Source of the DNA: Corynebacterium variabile
Lineage (GTDB): Bacteria; Actinomycetota; Actinomycetes; Mycobacteriales; Mycobacteriaceae
Length of the DNA stretch: 64,000 nucleotides
Assembly: GCF_006539825.1 (NCBI RefSeq)
Contig: NZ_BJNT01000013.1
Span: 1 to 64,000, forward strand
Direction: 5' to 3'
The translations under genes and the position numbers were made by a program. The stretch's first letter is position 1; every line of letters begins with the position of its first letter. Shown one piece after another: positions 1 through 8,263 of the stretch. The notes under the pieces were generated by a model. The model was not told where the DNA came from. It saw only the letters and a program-made list of their open reading frames with translations, and did no database searches.

Positions 1-360
1 GCCCTTTCGAGGAGATGTAGGAGTTGAGTCGAAAGGTACCTGCGGTGGTCGCCGTCGTCGTGGACGGGGTGGTCACCGGCAGTTACAGATACACCACGCT
101 AGAGGACGTAACCCTCATCTGGCAGGGTCCACGCCACCAGACGTGAACCTCGCGCCCGAACAGCACAAGCCCCTTGACCAGCAGACCCGGGCGGTTCCGC
201 GTTGCAAGGGCCCACGCAGCAGCGAGGAGGGCGACCGACGGGCCGCACCACGTGCACCACTTCCGGACACTAGCAACCCGACCGGACACCGGAACCCGCC
301 CTCTTCAGAGCCGCTCACCCCGGTCGCTGCCCTGCTGCCGCAGCTACCAGTACGCAGGAG
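1..360. other. Intergenic region, no supported gene
   Basis: I see no convincing gene here. Several short open frames exist on both strands but they lack ribosome-binding sites and family resemblance, and they overlap one another as expected from high GC. The stretch lies downstream of the minus-strand rplN-rplX-rplE operon and ends at an 81-bp palindromic repeat. Confidence 0.5.
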
Positions 361-441
361 GGGCTTCATGTCTGCGGCAGGCACAAATCATGACTTTCGT
401 GGCACAGAAACCCGGATTCGTGCCTGACGCAGACATGCTGC
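361..441 (-). repeat. 81-bp palindromic repeat, copy 1 (inverted orientation)
   Basis: This 81-bp element has imperfect terminal inverted repeats of about 26 bp that begin GGGCTTCATGTCTGCG and end CGCAGACATGCTGC. Reverse-complemented it aligns end to end with three further copies at 11646-11726, 15968-16048 and 17215-17295, all exactly 81 bp. Arm mismatches are partly compensated on the opposite arm (CAGGCAC with GTGCCTG here, CACTCAC with GTGAGTG elsewhere), which suggests selection on the fold. No coding capacity. It lies between the rplE terminator and the left window edge. Confidence 0.85.
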
Positions 442-507
442 AATCTTGGGACCAGATCCACCCCGGAACCGCCCACATCCCGGCCCCCTCAAGAACCCTA
501 CCCACAC

Positions 508-552
508 AACAGAAAACCACCCGCCCCGTGCACGAAGCACAGGAGCGGGCGG
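508..552 (-). terminator. Rho-independent terminator after rplE
   Basis: On the minus strand the hairpin has outer stem CCGCCC/GGGCGG (521-526 with 547-552) and inner stem GTGC/GCAC, and is followed by a T-rich tract (TTTTCTGTT, 508-516). It lies about 40 nt past the rplE stop and ends the rplN-rplX-rplE transcript, so rpsH and the rest of the spc operon are not co-transcribed here. Confidence 0.7.
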
Positions 553-592
553 TCAGCTCACCGGGGCCGGAACCCCGAAGACAGAGGCCGAA

Positions 593-1162
593 TTACTCGG
601 CGTTCTGGCCGGCCTTGAACGGGAAGCCGAGCTCGCGCAGGAGAGCGCGACCCTCGTCGTCGTTCGAGGCGGTGGTCACCACGGTGATGTTCATACCGCG
701 GGGACGGTCGATGGAGTCGACGTCGATCTCGTAGAACATGGACTGCTCGGAGAGACCGAAGGTGTAGTTACCGTGGCCGTCGAACTGCTGGTCGGAGAGA
801 CCACGGAAGTCGCGGATTCGCGGCAGGGCCACGGTCAGCAGACGGTCCAGGAACTCCCACATGCGGTCGCCACGCAGGGTGACGCGGGCGCCGATGGGCA
901 TACCCTCGCGGAGCTTGAAGTTCGAGATGGCCTTCTTGGCGACGCGGATCTGCGGCTTCTGACCGGTGATGAGGGTCAGGTCCTTGATGGCACCGTTGAT
1001 CAGCTTGGAGTCGCGGGCAGCCTCGCCGACACCCATGTTCACGACAACCTTGGTCACGCCCGGGATGAGCATGACGTTCTCGAAGGAGAACTCGGTGTTG
1101 AGCGTGTCGCGGATCTCGGACTTGTAGCGGGCCTTGAGGCGGGGAGTGTAGTTCTCGCTCAT
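593..1162 (-). CDS. rplE: 50S ribosomal protein L5
   Basis: The 189-residue product binds 5S rRNA and helps form the central protuberance of the large subunit. The whole length matches L5, including the segments [14 protein letters not shown] and the C-terminal [14 protein letters not shown] typical of actinobacterial L5. The ATG at 1162-1160 overlaps the rplX stop by one base (TAATG), so the two are translationally coupled. It is the last gene of a three-gene operon (rplN-rplX-rplE) that ends in a terminator; in many bacteria rpsN/rpsH would follow directly. This split is known in corynebacteria. Confidence 0.98.
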   Translation of the reverse strand: MSENYTPRLKARYKSEIRDTLNTEFSFENVMLIPGVTKVVVNMGVGEAARDSKLINGAIKDLTLITGQKPQIRVAKKAISNFKLREGMPIGARVTLRGDRMWEFLDRLLTVALPRIRDFRGLSDQQFDGHGNYTFGLSEQSMFYEIDVDSIDRPRGMNITVVTTASNDDEGRALLRELGFPFKAGQNAE

Positions 1163-1476
1163 TAGATGTCCTTCCCGTTACGGCGCGAGACGCGGATCTT
1201 CTTGCCGTTCTCGTCGAAACGGTAGCCGACGCGGGTCGGGTTACCGTCGGCGTCCAGGACCATCACGTTGGAGACGTGGATGGGGGCTTCCTGGGTGACG
1301 ATGCCCTCGGACTCGGCGCCACGCTCCGGAGCGGAGTTGACGACGTGCTTCTTGATGCGGTTGACACCCTCGACGAGGACCTTGTCGCGGGCCGGGTAGG
1401 CCTCGATGACGCGACCCTTGGCACCCTTGTCGGGGCCGGAGATGACGAGGACGTTGTCGCCCTTACGGATCTTCAT
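1162..1476 (-). CDS. rplX: 50S ribosomal protein L24
   Basis: The 104-residue protein is an assembly initiator that binds 23S rRNA near the exit tunnel. The N-terminal KOW-type motif is visible ([23 protein letters not shown]), followed by the basic segment NRIKKHV. The ATG start lies 3 nt downstream of the rplN stop, and the stop codon overlaps the rplE start, as expected for the middle gene of a tight ribosomal operon. Confidence 0.97.
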   Translation of the reverse strand: MKIRKGDNVLVISGPDKGAKGRVIEAYPARDKVLVEGVNRIKKHVVNSAPERGAESEGIVTQEAPIHVSNVMVLDADGNPTRVGYRFDENGKKIRVSRRNGKDI

Positions 1477-1479
1477 GAG

Positions 1480-1854
1480 TTAGAGCACCTCCGGGGCGAG
1501 AGAAACGATGCGCATGAAGCGCTTGTCGCGCAGCTCGCGGGCAACCGGCCCGAAGATACGGGTACCGCGCGGGTCGGTGTTGTCGGCGCCCTTGATGAGG
1601 ACGGCGGCGTTCTCGTCGAACTTGATGTAGGAGCCGTCCGGACGACGGGTCTCCTTCTTGGTGCGGACGACGACGGCCTTGACGATGTCGCCGGCCTTCA
1701 CTGCGCCACCGGGGGTGGCTTCCTTGACGGTGCCGACGACGATGTCACCGATGCCGCCGGAACGTCGGGTGGATCCGCCGAGCACGCGGATGACCAGGAT
1801 TTCCCGGGCACCGGTGTTGTCGGCGACCCGCAGACGTGATTCCTGCTGGATCAC
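1480..1854 (-). CDS. rplN: 50S ribosomal protein L14
   Basis: The 124-residue product matches L14 along its whole length ([19 protein letters not shown] at the start, [19 protein letters not shown] at the end), a 23S rRNA-binding protein at the subunit interface. The start is GTG at 1854, preceded by a good AAGGAGA ribosome-binding site. In most bacteria rplN follows rpsQ within tens of bases; here rpsQ is at 33712-33993, so about 31.9 kb of non-ribosomal DNA separates the S10 operon from this spc fragment, and rplN must have its own promoter upstream of 1865. Confidence 0.98.
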   Translation of the reverse strand: MIQQESRLRVADNTGAREILVIRVLGGSTRRSGGIGDIVVGTVKEATPGGAVKAGDIVKAVVVRTKKETRRPDGSYIKFDENAAVLIKGADNTDPRGTRIFGPVARELRDKRFMRIVSLAPEVL

Positions 1855-2382
1855 TGGAGTCTCCTTGTAGACCTAGTAGTTCTGTGTGCGTGTGGATTTC
1901 CGTCCCGCACGCACCGGTCTGTGCCTGTGTGCGGTCCGGTGGGCTTTGTCGCGTCCCGGAGGTCTCCGTCTCTTCCTGCAGCGGAAGGGTCGGACACAAC
2001 GGGCCGCGCCCGTGGGACCACAGGCAACCGCCCAAGTATGCCACCGGCGGTGGCGGGGACCAAATATCGACCGGGAGGACACACAGGGCAGCAAAAGGAC
2101 CCCATTCCGACCCAGTGGACCTGAGGCCTATGCCACATCTGCCGCAACAACCTTCACTTTCCCTCAACACCCGGCACACGCAGGATCTTTAGGCCCTTGA
2201 CGCGCTGTTACCGCAGGGATCGTAAGTAATTGCCGACTACCCCCGTTTTCACCCCTTGTGACTCACATCACTGTAGTTTCCTGACGTGATCTGTCTGTAA
2301 CATTCTGGGAAACGTCGCGTTAACGTGCCCTTCCCTGGGTTTCGCGACGTGCCCTTCCCTTTTGACGTAAAGGACATGTCAC
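1855..2382. other. Divergent intergenic region between rplN and the secreted-protein array
   Basis: About 528 bp with no supported gene; the short frames on both strands are mutual shadows. It must hold the promoter and an unusually long leader for rplN (minus strand) and the promoter for the gene at 2383 (plus strand). A possible minus-10-like TAACAT at 2298 precedes the latter. A 14-bp direct repeat lies at 2323-2360. Confidence 0.5.
2323..2360. repeat. 14-bp direct repeat upstream of first secreted-protein gene
   Basis: The sequence ACGTGCCCTTCCCT occurs at 2323-2336 and again at 2347-2360, a 24-bp centre-to-centre spacing, ending 7 nt before the Shine-Dalgarno of the gene at 2383. It could be a regulator-binding pair or part of a 5' UTR structure; no regulator is recognised. 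Confidence 0.5.
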
Positions 2383-2721
2383 ATGACCATCAAGAAGAGC
2401 CTGCTCGCAGTTGCCACCGCTTCCGCCGTTGCCGTCGCCGGTGCCGGTGTTGCCAGCGCCCAGGAGGACCTCCCCAAGACTGAGCTTTCCGCCGACGGCT
2501 CCCTCGACAATGTTGACCTGAGCGCCCAGGTCGGCGACGTCTTCGGCTCCGTCGTGACCGAAGAGGGTAAGGCGCCCACCTGGCAGCTCGGCGCAGCCAT
2601 CGGCGCCCTCGGCGCCATCGTCTCTGCTGGTGGCGCTGTCGCCGGCTCCATCGTGCTCCTCCCGACGCTCGACGGTGCCATCAAGGACTTCCAGGCCTGG
2701 GCCGGCCAGTACGTCGGCTAA
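2383..2721 (+). CDS. Small secreted protein, paralogue 1 of 5
   Basis: The 112-residue product has a clear Sec signal peptide (MTIKKSLLAVATASAVAVAG, likely cleavage after GVASA near residue 26). The mature part is about 86 residues: an acidic Ser-rich N-terminal half (LSADGSLDNVDLSAQVGD) and a hydrophobic Gly/Ala-rich segment (about residues 66-92), ending LDGAIKDFQAWAGQYVG. AAAGGA lies 8 nt before the ATG. I do not recognise a named family. It is closest to the next gene (same C-terminal GAIKDFQxWAxQY). Its own terminator follows. Export to the envelope or medium is likely; a role as an envelope or membrane-active peptide is only a guess. Confidence 0.85.
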   Translation: MTIKKSLLAVATASAVAVAGAGVASAQEDLPKTELSADGSLDNVDLSAQVGDVFGSVVTEEGKAPTWQLGAAIGALGAIVSAGGAVAGSIVLLPTLDGAIKDFQAWAGQYVG

Positions 2722-2741
2722 TCGTCCTCCCGGACACCACG

Positions 2742-2770
2742 AAACCCCCGCGATACATCGCGGGGGTTTT
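2742..2770 (+). terminator. Terminator after secreted-protein gene 1
   Basis: A perfect stem CCCCCGCGAT/ATCGCGGGGG with a short loop, preceded by AAA and followed by TTTT, about 20 nt after the stop codon. It works on both strands in principle. Confidence 0.85.
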
Positions 2771-2996
2771 CGCGTCTCTGTTACCGGAAGATGTCCCGTA
2801 GCGGACGTTTGCATGACGAGCTACTGCGATACATGAACCCCAGGTTACGCCGTCTTTCTGCGCCCACAGTGGTGAGTCGATTCTCGGCGCGACACACCCG
2901 GGAAACACCGCTAGATTCCTTCTCGTCCGGCGGATCCCCCGCCACCGGGAGCAACGGCACACGCCGCCCGGCCCAGTGACCAGAAGGATCACAGAC

Positions 2997-3326
2997 ATGA
3001 CCATCAAGAAGAGCCTGCTCGCCGTCGCCACCGCCTCGGCCGTCGCCATCGCCGGAGCCGGCGTCGCCTCTGCCGACACTGGGGTTCCCGACACCCAGCT
3101 TTCCGCCACGGGATCCCTCGACAACTTCGACCTCGGCGAGCAGCTGGGCAACGCCTTCGGCTCCGTCGACGACAATGGCGACGCACAGCTCGGCCTCGCC
3201 TTCGGCGCTCTCGGCGCCATCGTCACCGCCGGCGCCGCGGTCACCGGATCCATCATGCTTCTCCCGAGCCTCGACGGCGCCATCAAGGACTTCCAGTCCT
3301 GGGCCTCCCAGTACATCCCCCAGTAG
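2997..3326 (+). CDS. Small secreted protein, paralogue 2 of 5
   Basis: The 109-residue product begins with a signal peptide nearly identical to that of paralogue 1 (MTIKKSLLAVATASAVAIAG, cleavage predicted after GVASA). The mature part repeats the same layout: LSATGSLDNFDLGEQLGNAFGSV, a Gly/Ala-rich hydrophobic stretch, then LDGAIKDFQSWASQY. I chose ATG 2997 rather than GTG 2976 because GAAGGA lies 9 nt upstream and the N-terminus then matches the paralogues. It clearly arose by tandem duplication of the neighbour. Function unknown. Confidence 0.85.
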   Translation: MTIKKSLLAVATASAVAIAGAGVASADTGVPDTQLSATGSLDNFDLGEQLGNAFGSVDDNGDAQLGLAFGALGAIVTAGAAVTGSIMLLPSLDGAIKDFQSWASQYIPQ

Positions 3327-3357
3327 AACGCCCCGCTCCGCAGCGTCCGCAGCGCTC

Positions 3358-3385
3358 AGCCCCGACCCCACCCGGTCGGGGCTTT
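3358..3385 (+). terminator. Terminator after secreted-protein gene 2
   Basis: Stem AGCCCCGACC/GGTCGGGGCT with a 5-nt loop followed by TT, about 30 nt after the stop. The stem sequence is nearly the same as that after gene 3, supporting duplication of gene plus terminator. Confidence 0.8.
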
Positions 3386-3648
3386 CTCTGCGCCTTGTTT
3401 CCCCCTGAGCGTTCCCCCACTGATGTTTTCACGATACTCATACCTCAACGTGGCTCACCTGCCGGTGAATACCCCGTGAACTGCACGTTCACCTGCCGCT
3501 TCAGAAGTGAGCAGGCGACCACCCGAACATGTCAGTCGGCGATCCACGCCCGGGTTCCTGCACTGAAGATGTGCTGATTGTCTTAAGTAAGAGCCTGTTC
3601 ATTATTGTTTTCCCTGTTTCCTCACCTCAGACGCTTCAAGGAGAACAC
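3386..3648. other. Intergenic region before paralogue 3
   Basis: No gene seen. It contains a perfect short palindrome GTGAACTGCACGTTCAC (3476-3492) and a 10-bp direct repeat TCACCTGCCG (3456-3465 and 3490-3499). It ends in the strong ribosome-binding site AAGGAG (3638-3643) that defines the start of the next gene. Confidence 0.5.
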
Positions 3649-3981
3649 ACGTCCATCAAGAAGTCCCTCATCACCGTCGGCACCGTTGCCGCCGTCACTG
3701 TCGCCGGTACCGGTGTCGCTGCTGCTGGCGAAGATACTCCAACGCCCGCCACCGCCAGCTCCGCCGAGCTGTCCGCCCACCGCGATGTCTTCGGCTCCAT
3801 CGCCGGCGCCGACAACCTCGGCTCCTACGACGCTGACGGCCAGATCAACTACGAGAAGACCCTCGGTGCCCTGCTCTCCATCGCCGGTGGCGCCGCTTCC
3901 ATCAAGGGCATCGCCGACGCCTACCAGGGCGTCGTCGACGACACCCTGGCCTTCCTGGCCTCCCAGGGCATCAAGTTCTAG
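3649..3981 (+). CDS. Small secreted protein, paralogue 3 of 5, apparent ACG start
   Basis: Comparison with the paralogues places the N-terminus at [20 protein letters not shown] (signal peptide, cleavage near GVAAA). At the position where paralogues have ATG this gene has ACG (3649-3651), 5 nt after a perfect AAGGAG. The predicted product is 110 residues. The frame is open upstream to an ATG at 3529, but starting there would add 40 residues ahead of the signal peptide and leave the ribosome-binding site inside the coding region. So either ACG is used as a rare start, the gene has lost its start, or there is a base error. The mature C-terminus [20 protein letters not shown] pairs it with paralogue 4. 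Confidence 0.7.
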   Translation, partial: TSIKKSLITVGTVAAVTVAGTGVAAAGEDTPTPATASSAELSAHRDVFGSIAGADNLGSYDADGQINYEKTLGALLSIAGGAASIKGIADAYQGVVDDTLAFLASQGIKF

Positions 3982-4017
3982 GAACTCCTGAGTCCCACTC
4001 AGGAACAGCCCGGCGAA

Positions 4018-4045
4018 CGCCCCGACCTGCATGGTCGGGGCTTTC
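4018..4045 (+). terminator. Terminator after secreted-protein gene 3
   Basis: Stem GCCCCGACC/GGTCGGGGC with loop TGCAT, followed by TTTC, about 38 nt after the stop codon. Confidence 0.8.
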
Positions 4046-4195
4046 GCCGTACCTGTCGGAGTCCGGCACATGCCGATCCGGGGGTGACTCCTCCACTCAG
4101 GGAGAGTGAATAGGTCGTATCTGTAGACAGCGTTCTCACAGTCGGTTACCGTGGAGCGCGGACCTCACATCCACACCTCTCCCAGGAGTTCTCCC

Positions 4196-4573
4196 ATGAC
4201 CATCAAGAAGACCCTCTTCACTGTCGGCACCGCTACGGCCGTCGCCATCGCCGGCACCGGCGTCGCCTCCGCACAGGAGACCGCCGAGACCCCCGATTCC
4301 TCCGCCCCCACCGCCGGCTCCGCTGAGCTCTCCAAGGAGCGCGACGTCTTCGGCTCCATCACCGGTGCCGACGTCCTCGGTTCCTGGACCGGCGACCAGC
4401 TCGACTACGGCAAGACCATCACAGCCCTCGCCAGCCTCGCCGCTGGCGCAGCCTCCGTCGCCGCCATCGCCGGTGCCTACAACGCCGTGATCGACGCCTC
4501 CGACGCCTACCAGGGTGTCATCGACAACACCGTCGGCTTCCTCGCCCAGCAGGGCATCACCCTGCCGAACTAA
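4196..4573 (+). CDS. Small secreted protein, paralogue 4 of 5
   Basis: The 125-residue product has the family signal peptide ([20 protein letters not shown], cleavage after GVASA). Its mature part starts [10 protein letters not shown], then [21 protein letters not shown] shared with paralogue 3 ([21 protein letters not shown]), an Ala-rich helix, and the C-terminus [24 protein letters not shown] lies 8 nt before ATG 4196; an in-frame start at 4151 would put 15 residues ahead of the signal peptide and is rejected. Function unknown. Confidence 0.85.
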   Translation: MTIKKTLFTVGTATAVAIAGTGVASAQETAETPDSSAPTAGSAELSKERDVFGSITGADVLGSWTGDQLDYGKTITALASLAAGAASVAAIAGAYNAVIDASDAYQGVIDNTVGFLAQQGITLPN

Positions 4574-4632
4574 GGCAGCAGCCGCGTCCTCGTCGACGCA
4601 CCCCACCCCACCGTTGAGGTCCACGGAAGAAC

Positions 4633-4656
4633 GCCCCGGCTCAGACCGGGGCTTTT
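4633..4656 (+). terminator. Terminator after secreted-protein gene 4
   Basis: Stem GCCCCGG/CCGGGGC with loop CTCAGA followed by TTTT, about 60 nt after the stop codon. Confidence 0.8.
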
Positions 4657-4711
4657 CCGTTGGACCCGGTGGACAACCCCTGACCCTCACGAACCGCAAC
4701 AGAGGTACCCC

Positions 4712-4999
4712 ATGAACATGAAGAAGTCTCTCCTCGCACTGAGCACCACCGCTGTCGTCGCGATCGGCGGTGCAGGCATCGCCGCCGCCGACGAGCCTGC
4801 CGGAGACACCCCCACCACCACCGGCTCCATCACGAACCTCCCCTCCGGGGACGCCGCCGGCAGCCTCGAGTCCGTCGCCGGCGCAGCCAAGAGCATCACC
4901 ACCATCCTCAAGGCCGTCAACACCCTCATCGCGACCGGCGGCAATGTCGAGGGCGTCATCTCCGACACCCAGGACTTCCTGGGCGCCACCGGAAACTGA
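4712..4999 (+). CDS. Small secreted protein, divergent paralogue 5 of 5
   Basis: The 95-residue product has a signal peptide ([20 protein letters not shown], cleavage after GIAAA). The mature chain is short (about 70 residues), begins with a Thr/Pro-rich segment and ends in an amphipathic C-terminus [15 protein letters not shown] that recalls the GVxDxTxxFL motif of paralogues 3 and 4. GAGG precedes ATG 4712; an alternative ATG is at 4718. It is the most divergent member and the last of the array. Function unknown. Confidence 0.8.
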   Translation: MNMKKSLLALSTTAVVAIGGAGIAAADEPAGDTPTTTGSITNLPSGDAAGSLESVAGAAKSITTILKAVNTLIATGGNVEGVISDTQDFLGATGN

Positions 5000-5047
5000 C
5001 AGACCAACTGACCGCATCCGCTCCACGAGGTCCACGGATACGGGCGA

Positions 5048-5070
5048 CCCCGGCCACCCGGCCGGGGTTT
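5048..5070 (+). terminator. Terminator after secreted-protein gene 5
   Basis: Stem CCCCGGCC/GGCCGGGG with a 4-nt loop followed by TTTC. It insulates the secreted-protein array from the siderophore importer. Confidence 0.8.
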
Positions 5071-5112
5071 CGTTGTATCCGCCCCGTCGTTGCACCCGAA
5101 ACACCACGTACG

Positions 5113-5131
5113 TAAGGTTAACCTGTCCTGC
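5113..5131 (+). promoter_or_regulatory. Candidate DtxR box upstream of siderophore importer
   Basis: TAAGGTTAACCTGTCCTGC matches 14 of 19 positions of the corynebacterial DtxR consensus (TWAGGTTAGSCTAACCTWA as I recall it), with the left half-site and centre nearly perfect. It lies 27 nt before the first importer gene, a normal operator position for iron-dependent repression. Confidence 0.75.
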
Positions 5132-5157
5132 AGCCGACGAAAGGTCCCGACGCGCCC

Positions 5158-6276
5158 ATGACCACCGGTACAACCACCGGGGCCGCCCACGGCACCCTAC
5201 CCGGCATGCCCGGCACGAAAGCCGGACGCCACGGTGCCCCGTCAGCCACCGCGGCCCTGCGACGCAGACGACTGATCGGGCTCCTCGGCCTCACCGTCCT
5301 GCTGGTCATCGGGTTCGCCCTCAGCCTGGCCTTCGGCTCGCGCAACATCCCCCTGGGCGACCTCTGGGGCCTGCTCAAGCAGGTGCCCGGGGCCCTCGGC
5401 AGCGACAACATCGACAACACCGACCTCCAGGTCATCGTCGAGTACCGCTGGCCACGTACCCTCATCGGCATCATCGTCGGAGCCGGACTCGGCGTCGCCG
5501 GCGCTCTGATCCAGGGTCATACCCGTAACCCGCTGGCCGACCCCGGCATCCTCGGCATCGCCTCCGGTGCCGCGCTCGCCGTGGTCATCTCCTTTGCCCT
5601 GTTCAACGTGTCCGGCACCTGGGCCACCTCGCTCTGGGCCTTCGGTGGTGCATGTATCGCCACCGCCGTCGTCTTCGCCCTGGCGTCCGTCTCCGGCGGC
5701 AACGTGAACCCGATGACGCTCATTCTCGGCGGCGCGGCGATGAACGCCGTGCTCCAGGCGATCATCTCCGCTTTCGTGCTCACCGACTCGAACAACCTCG
5801 ACCGGATGCGCTTCTGGACCGTCGGTTCCATCGCCGGACGCGACATGTCGATCTTCTGGACCGCGCTGCCCGTGGTCCTTGTCGGCCTGCTGCTCGCCTT
5901 CATGACCGGCCCGACGCTCAACCTGCTCAACCTCGGTGACGATGTCGCCACCGCCCTGGGTGTGAACACCGGTCGCGCCCGCGTCCTCGGGATGGTCATC
6001 ATCGCCCTGCTCGCCGCCTCGTCCACCGCTGCCGCCGGCCCGATCAGCTTCCTCGGACTGGTGATCCCGCACCTCGTGCGTACCCTCACCGGCCCCGACT
6101 ACCGGTGGATCCTCCCCTACTCCGCCCTCGGCGGCGCGGTCCTGCTGATCTACGCCGACATCCTCGGCCGCGTCATCACCCGCCCCGGCGAACTCGAGGT
6201 CGGCATCGTCCTCGCTTTCGTCGGCGCCCCGATCTTCATCTGGATGCTGACCCGACGCAAGGTGGTGGAACTGTGA
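5158..6276 (+). CDS. Siderophore ABC transporter permease, FecCD family
   Basis: The 372-residue product is an integral membrane permease of the BtuC/FecCD family that imports ferric siderophores. After a Gly/Thr-rich, basic cytoplasmic N-terminus (about 40 residues) come multiple membrane segments. Family signatures are visible: [32 protein letters not shown] near the first third (RNPLADP coupling region) and [15 protein letters not shown] in the C-terminal half. The next permease overlaps its stop by 4 nt, so the genes form one operon under the DtxR-like site. Confidence 0.92.
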   Translation: MTTGTTTGAAHGTLPGMPGTKAGRHGAPSATAALRRRRLIGLLGLTVLLVIGFALSLAFGSRNIPLGDLWGLLKQVPGALGSDNIDNTDLQVIVEYRWPRTLIGIIVGAGLGVAGALIQGHTRNPLADPGILGIASGAALAVVISFALFNVSGTWATSLWAFGGACIATAVVFALASVSGGNVNPMTLILGGAAMNAVLQAIISAFVLTDSNNLDRMRFWTVGSIAGRDMSIFWTALPVVLVGLLLAFMTGPTLNLLNLGDDVATALGVNTGRARVLGMVIIALLAASSTAAAGPISFLGLVIPHLVRTLTGPDYRWILPYSALGGAVLLIYADILGRVITRPGELEVGIVLAFVGAPIFIWMLTRRKVVEL

Positions 6277-7433
6277 GTGCCCCAGAGAACTCCCAGGTAT
6301 CCTCCCAGTGCGACCTGCGTATCGAGCGCCAGCGTCGACGCGGTGTCTACCGCTACGTCTCGGGCACCAAGGTCGCCGGTCGGCCGGCGTTCCGTGTCGG
6401 TCCCGTCTCCACGGTGTGGCGTCCCCGCCACTTCTTCGCCACCATCGCCATGGTCGTGGTCCTGTTCGTCCTCGCCGCCGTCTCCCTCGGCCTCGGCGAC
6501 TACCCGATCAGCCCGGTCCGCGTCGCCGAGATCCTCCTGACCAACGGCGGCTCCCGCATCGAACACCTCGTCATCTTCGACTGGCGGATGCCCAGGACGC
6601 TGACCGCCATCCTCGTCGGTTCCGCCCTCGGCATCTCCGGTGCGCTGACCCAGTCCGTGACCCGGAACCCGCTGGCCAGCCCCGACATCCTCGGCATCAC
6701 CACCGGTGCGTCCGCCGCCGCGGTGACCGTCATCGTCCTCGGCGGCGGATCCACCGGCATCGTCGGTTGGCTCTCCGACGTCGGCATCCCCGTGGCGTCC
6801 CTCATCGGCGCATTCCTCACCGGTGCCGTGATCTGGCTGCTCGCCTACCGCCGTGGCGTGGACCCGTTCCGCCTGGTGCTGGCCGGTATCGTCATCTCCG
6901 CACTGCTCGCCGCCTTCATCAACTTCCTCATGACACGGGCGAACATCGACGACGCCGCGTCCGCCCAGATGTGGCTCGCCGGCTCGCTGAACTCCGCCGA
7001 CTGGTCACGCGTACGGCCCGTGCTGCTGGTCGTGGTGCTGCTGACCCCGCTGTTCGTCTGGATCTCCTTCCAGCTCTTCGCCAACGTCCTCGGCCCCGAC
7101 GTGGCCAAGGGGCTCGGCCAGAACGTCACGATCGTCCAGGCGCTGCTGCTGGTCCTGTCCGTCATCCTCGCCGCGATGGCCGTCGCCGCGGCCGGGCCCA
7201 TCGGCTTCGTCGCCTTCGTCTCCCCGCAGATCGCCCGCCTGATCTGCGGACGCGACACCCCACCGATCATCGCGTCCGGACTGTTCGGTGCCACACTGCT
7301 GCTCGCCGCCGACATCATCACCCAGTCCTGGCTGCCCGTCGAACTGCCCGTCGGCCTGCTCACCTCCGCCGTGGGTGGACTGTTCCTCATCTACCTGCTC
7401 GTCAAGACCAACCGGAAGGTGACCACCTCATGA
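6273..7433 (+). CDS. Siderophore ABC transporter permease, FecCD family (second subunit)
   Basis: The 386-residue product is the partner permease of the same heterodimer. It has a basic N-terminal tail of about 60 residues, then membrane segments with the family motifs WRMPRTLTAILVGSALGISG, TRNPLASPDILG and GPIGFVAFVSPQIARL. The start is GTG 6273, inside the upstream stop (GTGA overlap), giving translational coupling; the longer frame upstream is antisense-like noise. The ATPase gene overlaps its stop by 4 nt. Confidence 0.92.
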   Translation: MSAPENSQVSSQCDLRIERQRRRGVYRYVSGTKVAGRPAFRVGPVSTVWRPRHFFATIAMVVVLFVLAAVSLGLGDYPISPVRVAEILLTNGGSRIEHLVIFDWRMPRTLTAILVGSALGISGALTQSVTRNPLASPDILGITTGASAAAVTVIVLGGGSTGIVGWLSDVGIPVASLIGAFLTGAVIWLLAYRRGVDPFRLVLAGIVISALLAAFINFLMTRANIDDAASAQMWLAGSLNSADWSRVRPVLLVVVLLTPLFVWISFQLFANVLGPDVAKGLGQNVTIVQALLLVLSVILAAMAVAAAGPIGFVAFVSPQIARLICGRDTPPIIASGLFGATLLLAADIITQSWLPVELPVGLLTSAVGGLFLIYLLVKTNRKVTTS

Positions 7434-8260
7434 CAACCACCGTCCATGACCACTCCATCTCGGTAGCCAACCTGCGCGTCGGTTACACCCCGGACCGGCC
7501 TGTCATCTCCGACCTGTCACTGAACATCCCCGGCGGGCAGGTCACCACCATCATCGGCCCCAACGGCTGCGGCAAGTCCACCCTGCTGCGCGCCATCGGA
7601 CGCCTCATCCCCTCCCAGGGCGGCGAGGTCCACCTCGGCGACACCGACATCGGAAGCATGAAGCGCAGGGACATCGCCAAGACCATCGGCGTCCTGCCGC
7701 AGTCGCCCATCTCCCCGCCCGGGCTGATCGTCTCCGACCTGGTCTCACGGGGACGCCACCCCCACCAGTCGTGGATCCGTCAGTGGTCCTCCTCGGACGA
7801 GGAGGAGGTCAACGCCGCCCTGGAGATGACTGACGTCGCCGAGCTGGCCGACCGTTCCGTGGACTCCCTGTCCGGTGGTCAGCGCCAGCGCGTGTGGATC
7901 TCCATGGTGCTCGCCCAGCACACCGACGTACTCTTCCTCGATGAGCCGACGACCTACCTCGACCTCGCGCACTCCATCGAGGTGCTTGACCTGGTCAACC
8001 GGCTGCGCCGCGACCTCGACCGCACGGTGGTCATGGTGCTCCACGACCTCAACCTGGCGATCCGGTACACCGACAACCTCGTCGTCATGCGCGACGGCGA
8101 CCTCATCGCGACGGGGAAGCCCGAGGAGATCATCACCTCGGAGCTGCTCAAGGATGTCTTCGAACTGGACGCCACCGTCATCGAGGACCCGGTGGTCGGC
8201 GGTCCGCTCATCGTGCCGAACGACCCCTACGACATCAAAGGCAAGAAGGTGCAGAACTAA
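7430..8260 (+). CDS. Siderophore ABC transporter ATP-binding protein, FepC/FhuC type
   Basis: The 276-residue cytoplasmic ATPase powers the two permeases. It has Walker A GPNGCGKST (about residues 42-50), the Q-loop VLPQSP, the ABC signature LSGGQRQR, Walker B VLFLDEPTTYLDL and the switch histidine in VMVLHDLN. TTYLD is typical of iron-siderophore importer ATPases. ATG 7430 overlaps the permease stop (ATGA). Confidence 0.95.
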   Translation: MTTTVHDHSISVANLRVGYTPDRPVISDLSLNIPGGQVTTIIGPNGCGKSTLLRAIGRLIPSQGGEVHLGDTDIGSMKRRDIAKTIGVLPQSPISPPGLIVSDLVSRGRHPHQSWIRQWSSSDEEEVNAALEMTDVAELADRSVDSLSGGQRQRVWISMVLAQHTDVLFLDEPTTYLDLAHSIEVLDLVNRLRRDLDRTVVMVLHDLNLAIRYTDNLVVMRDGDLIATGKPEEIITSELLKDVFELDATVIEDPVVGGPLIVPNDPYDIKGKKVQN

Positions 8261-8263
8261 CCC

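Noticed and set aside
1..360. Overlapping short frames at the left edge
   Set aside because: Several mutually overlapping frames on both strands, none with a ribosome-binding site or recognisable family; treated as non-coding.
3529..3648. ATG 3529 as start of secreted paralogue 3
   Set aside because: It would put 40 unrelated residues before the signal peptide and bury a perfect ribosome-binding site; paralogue alignment places the start at 3649.
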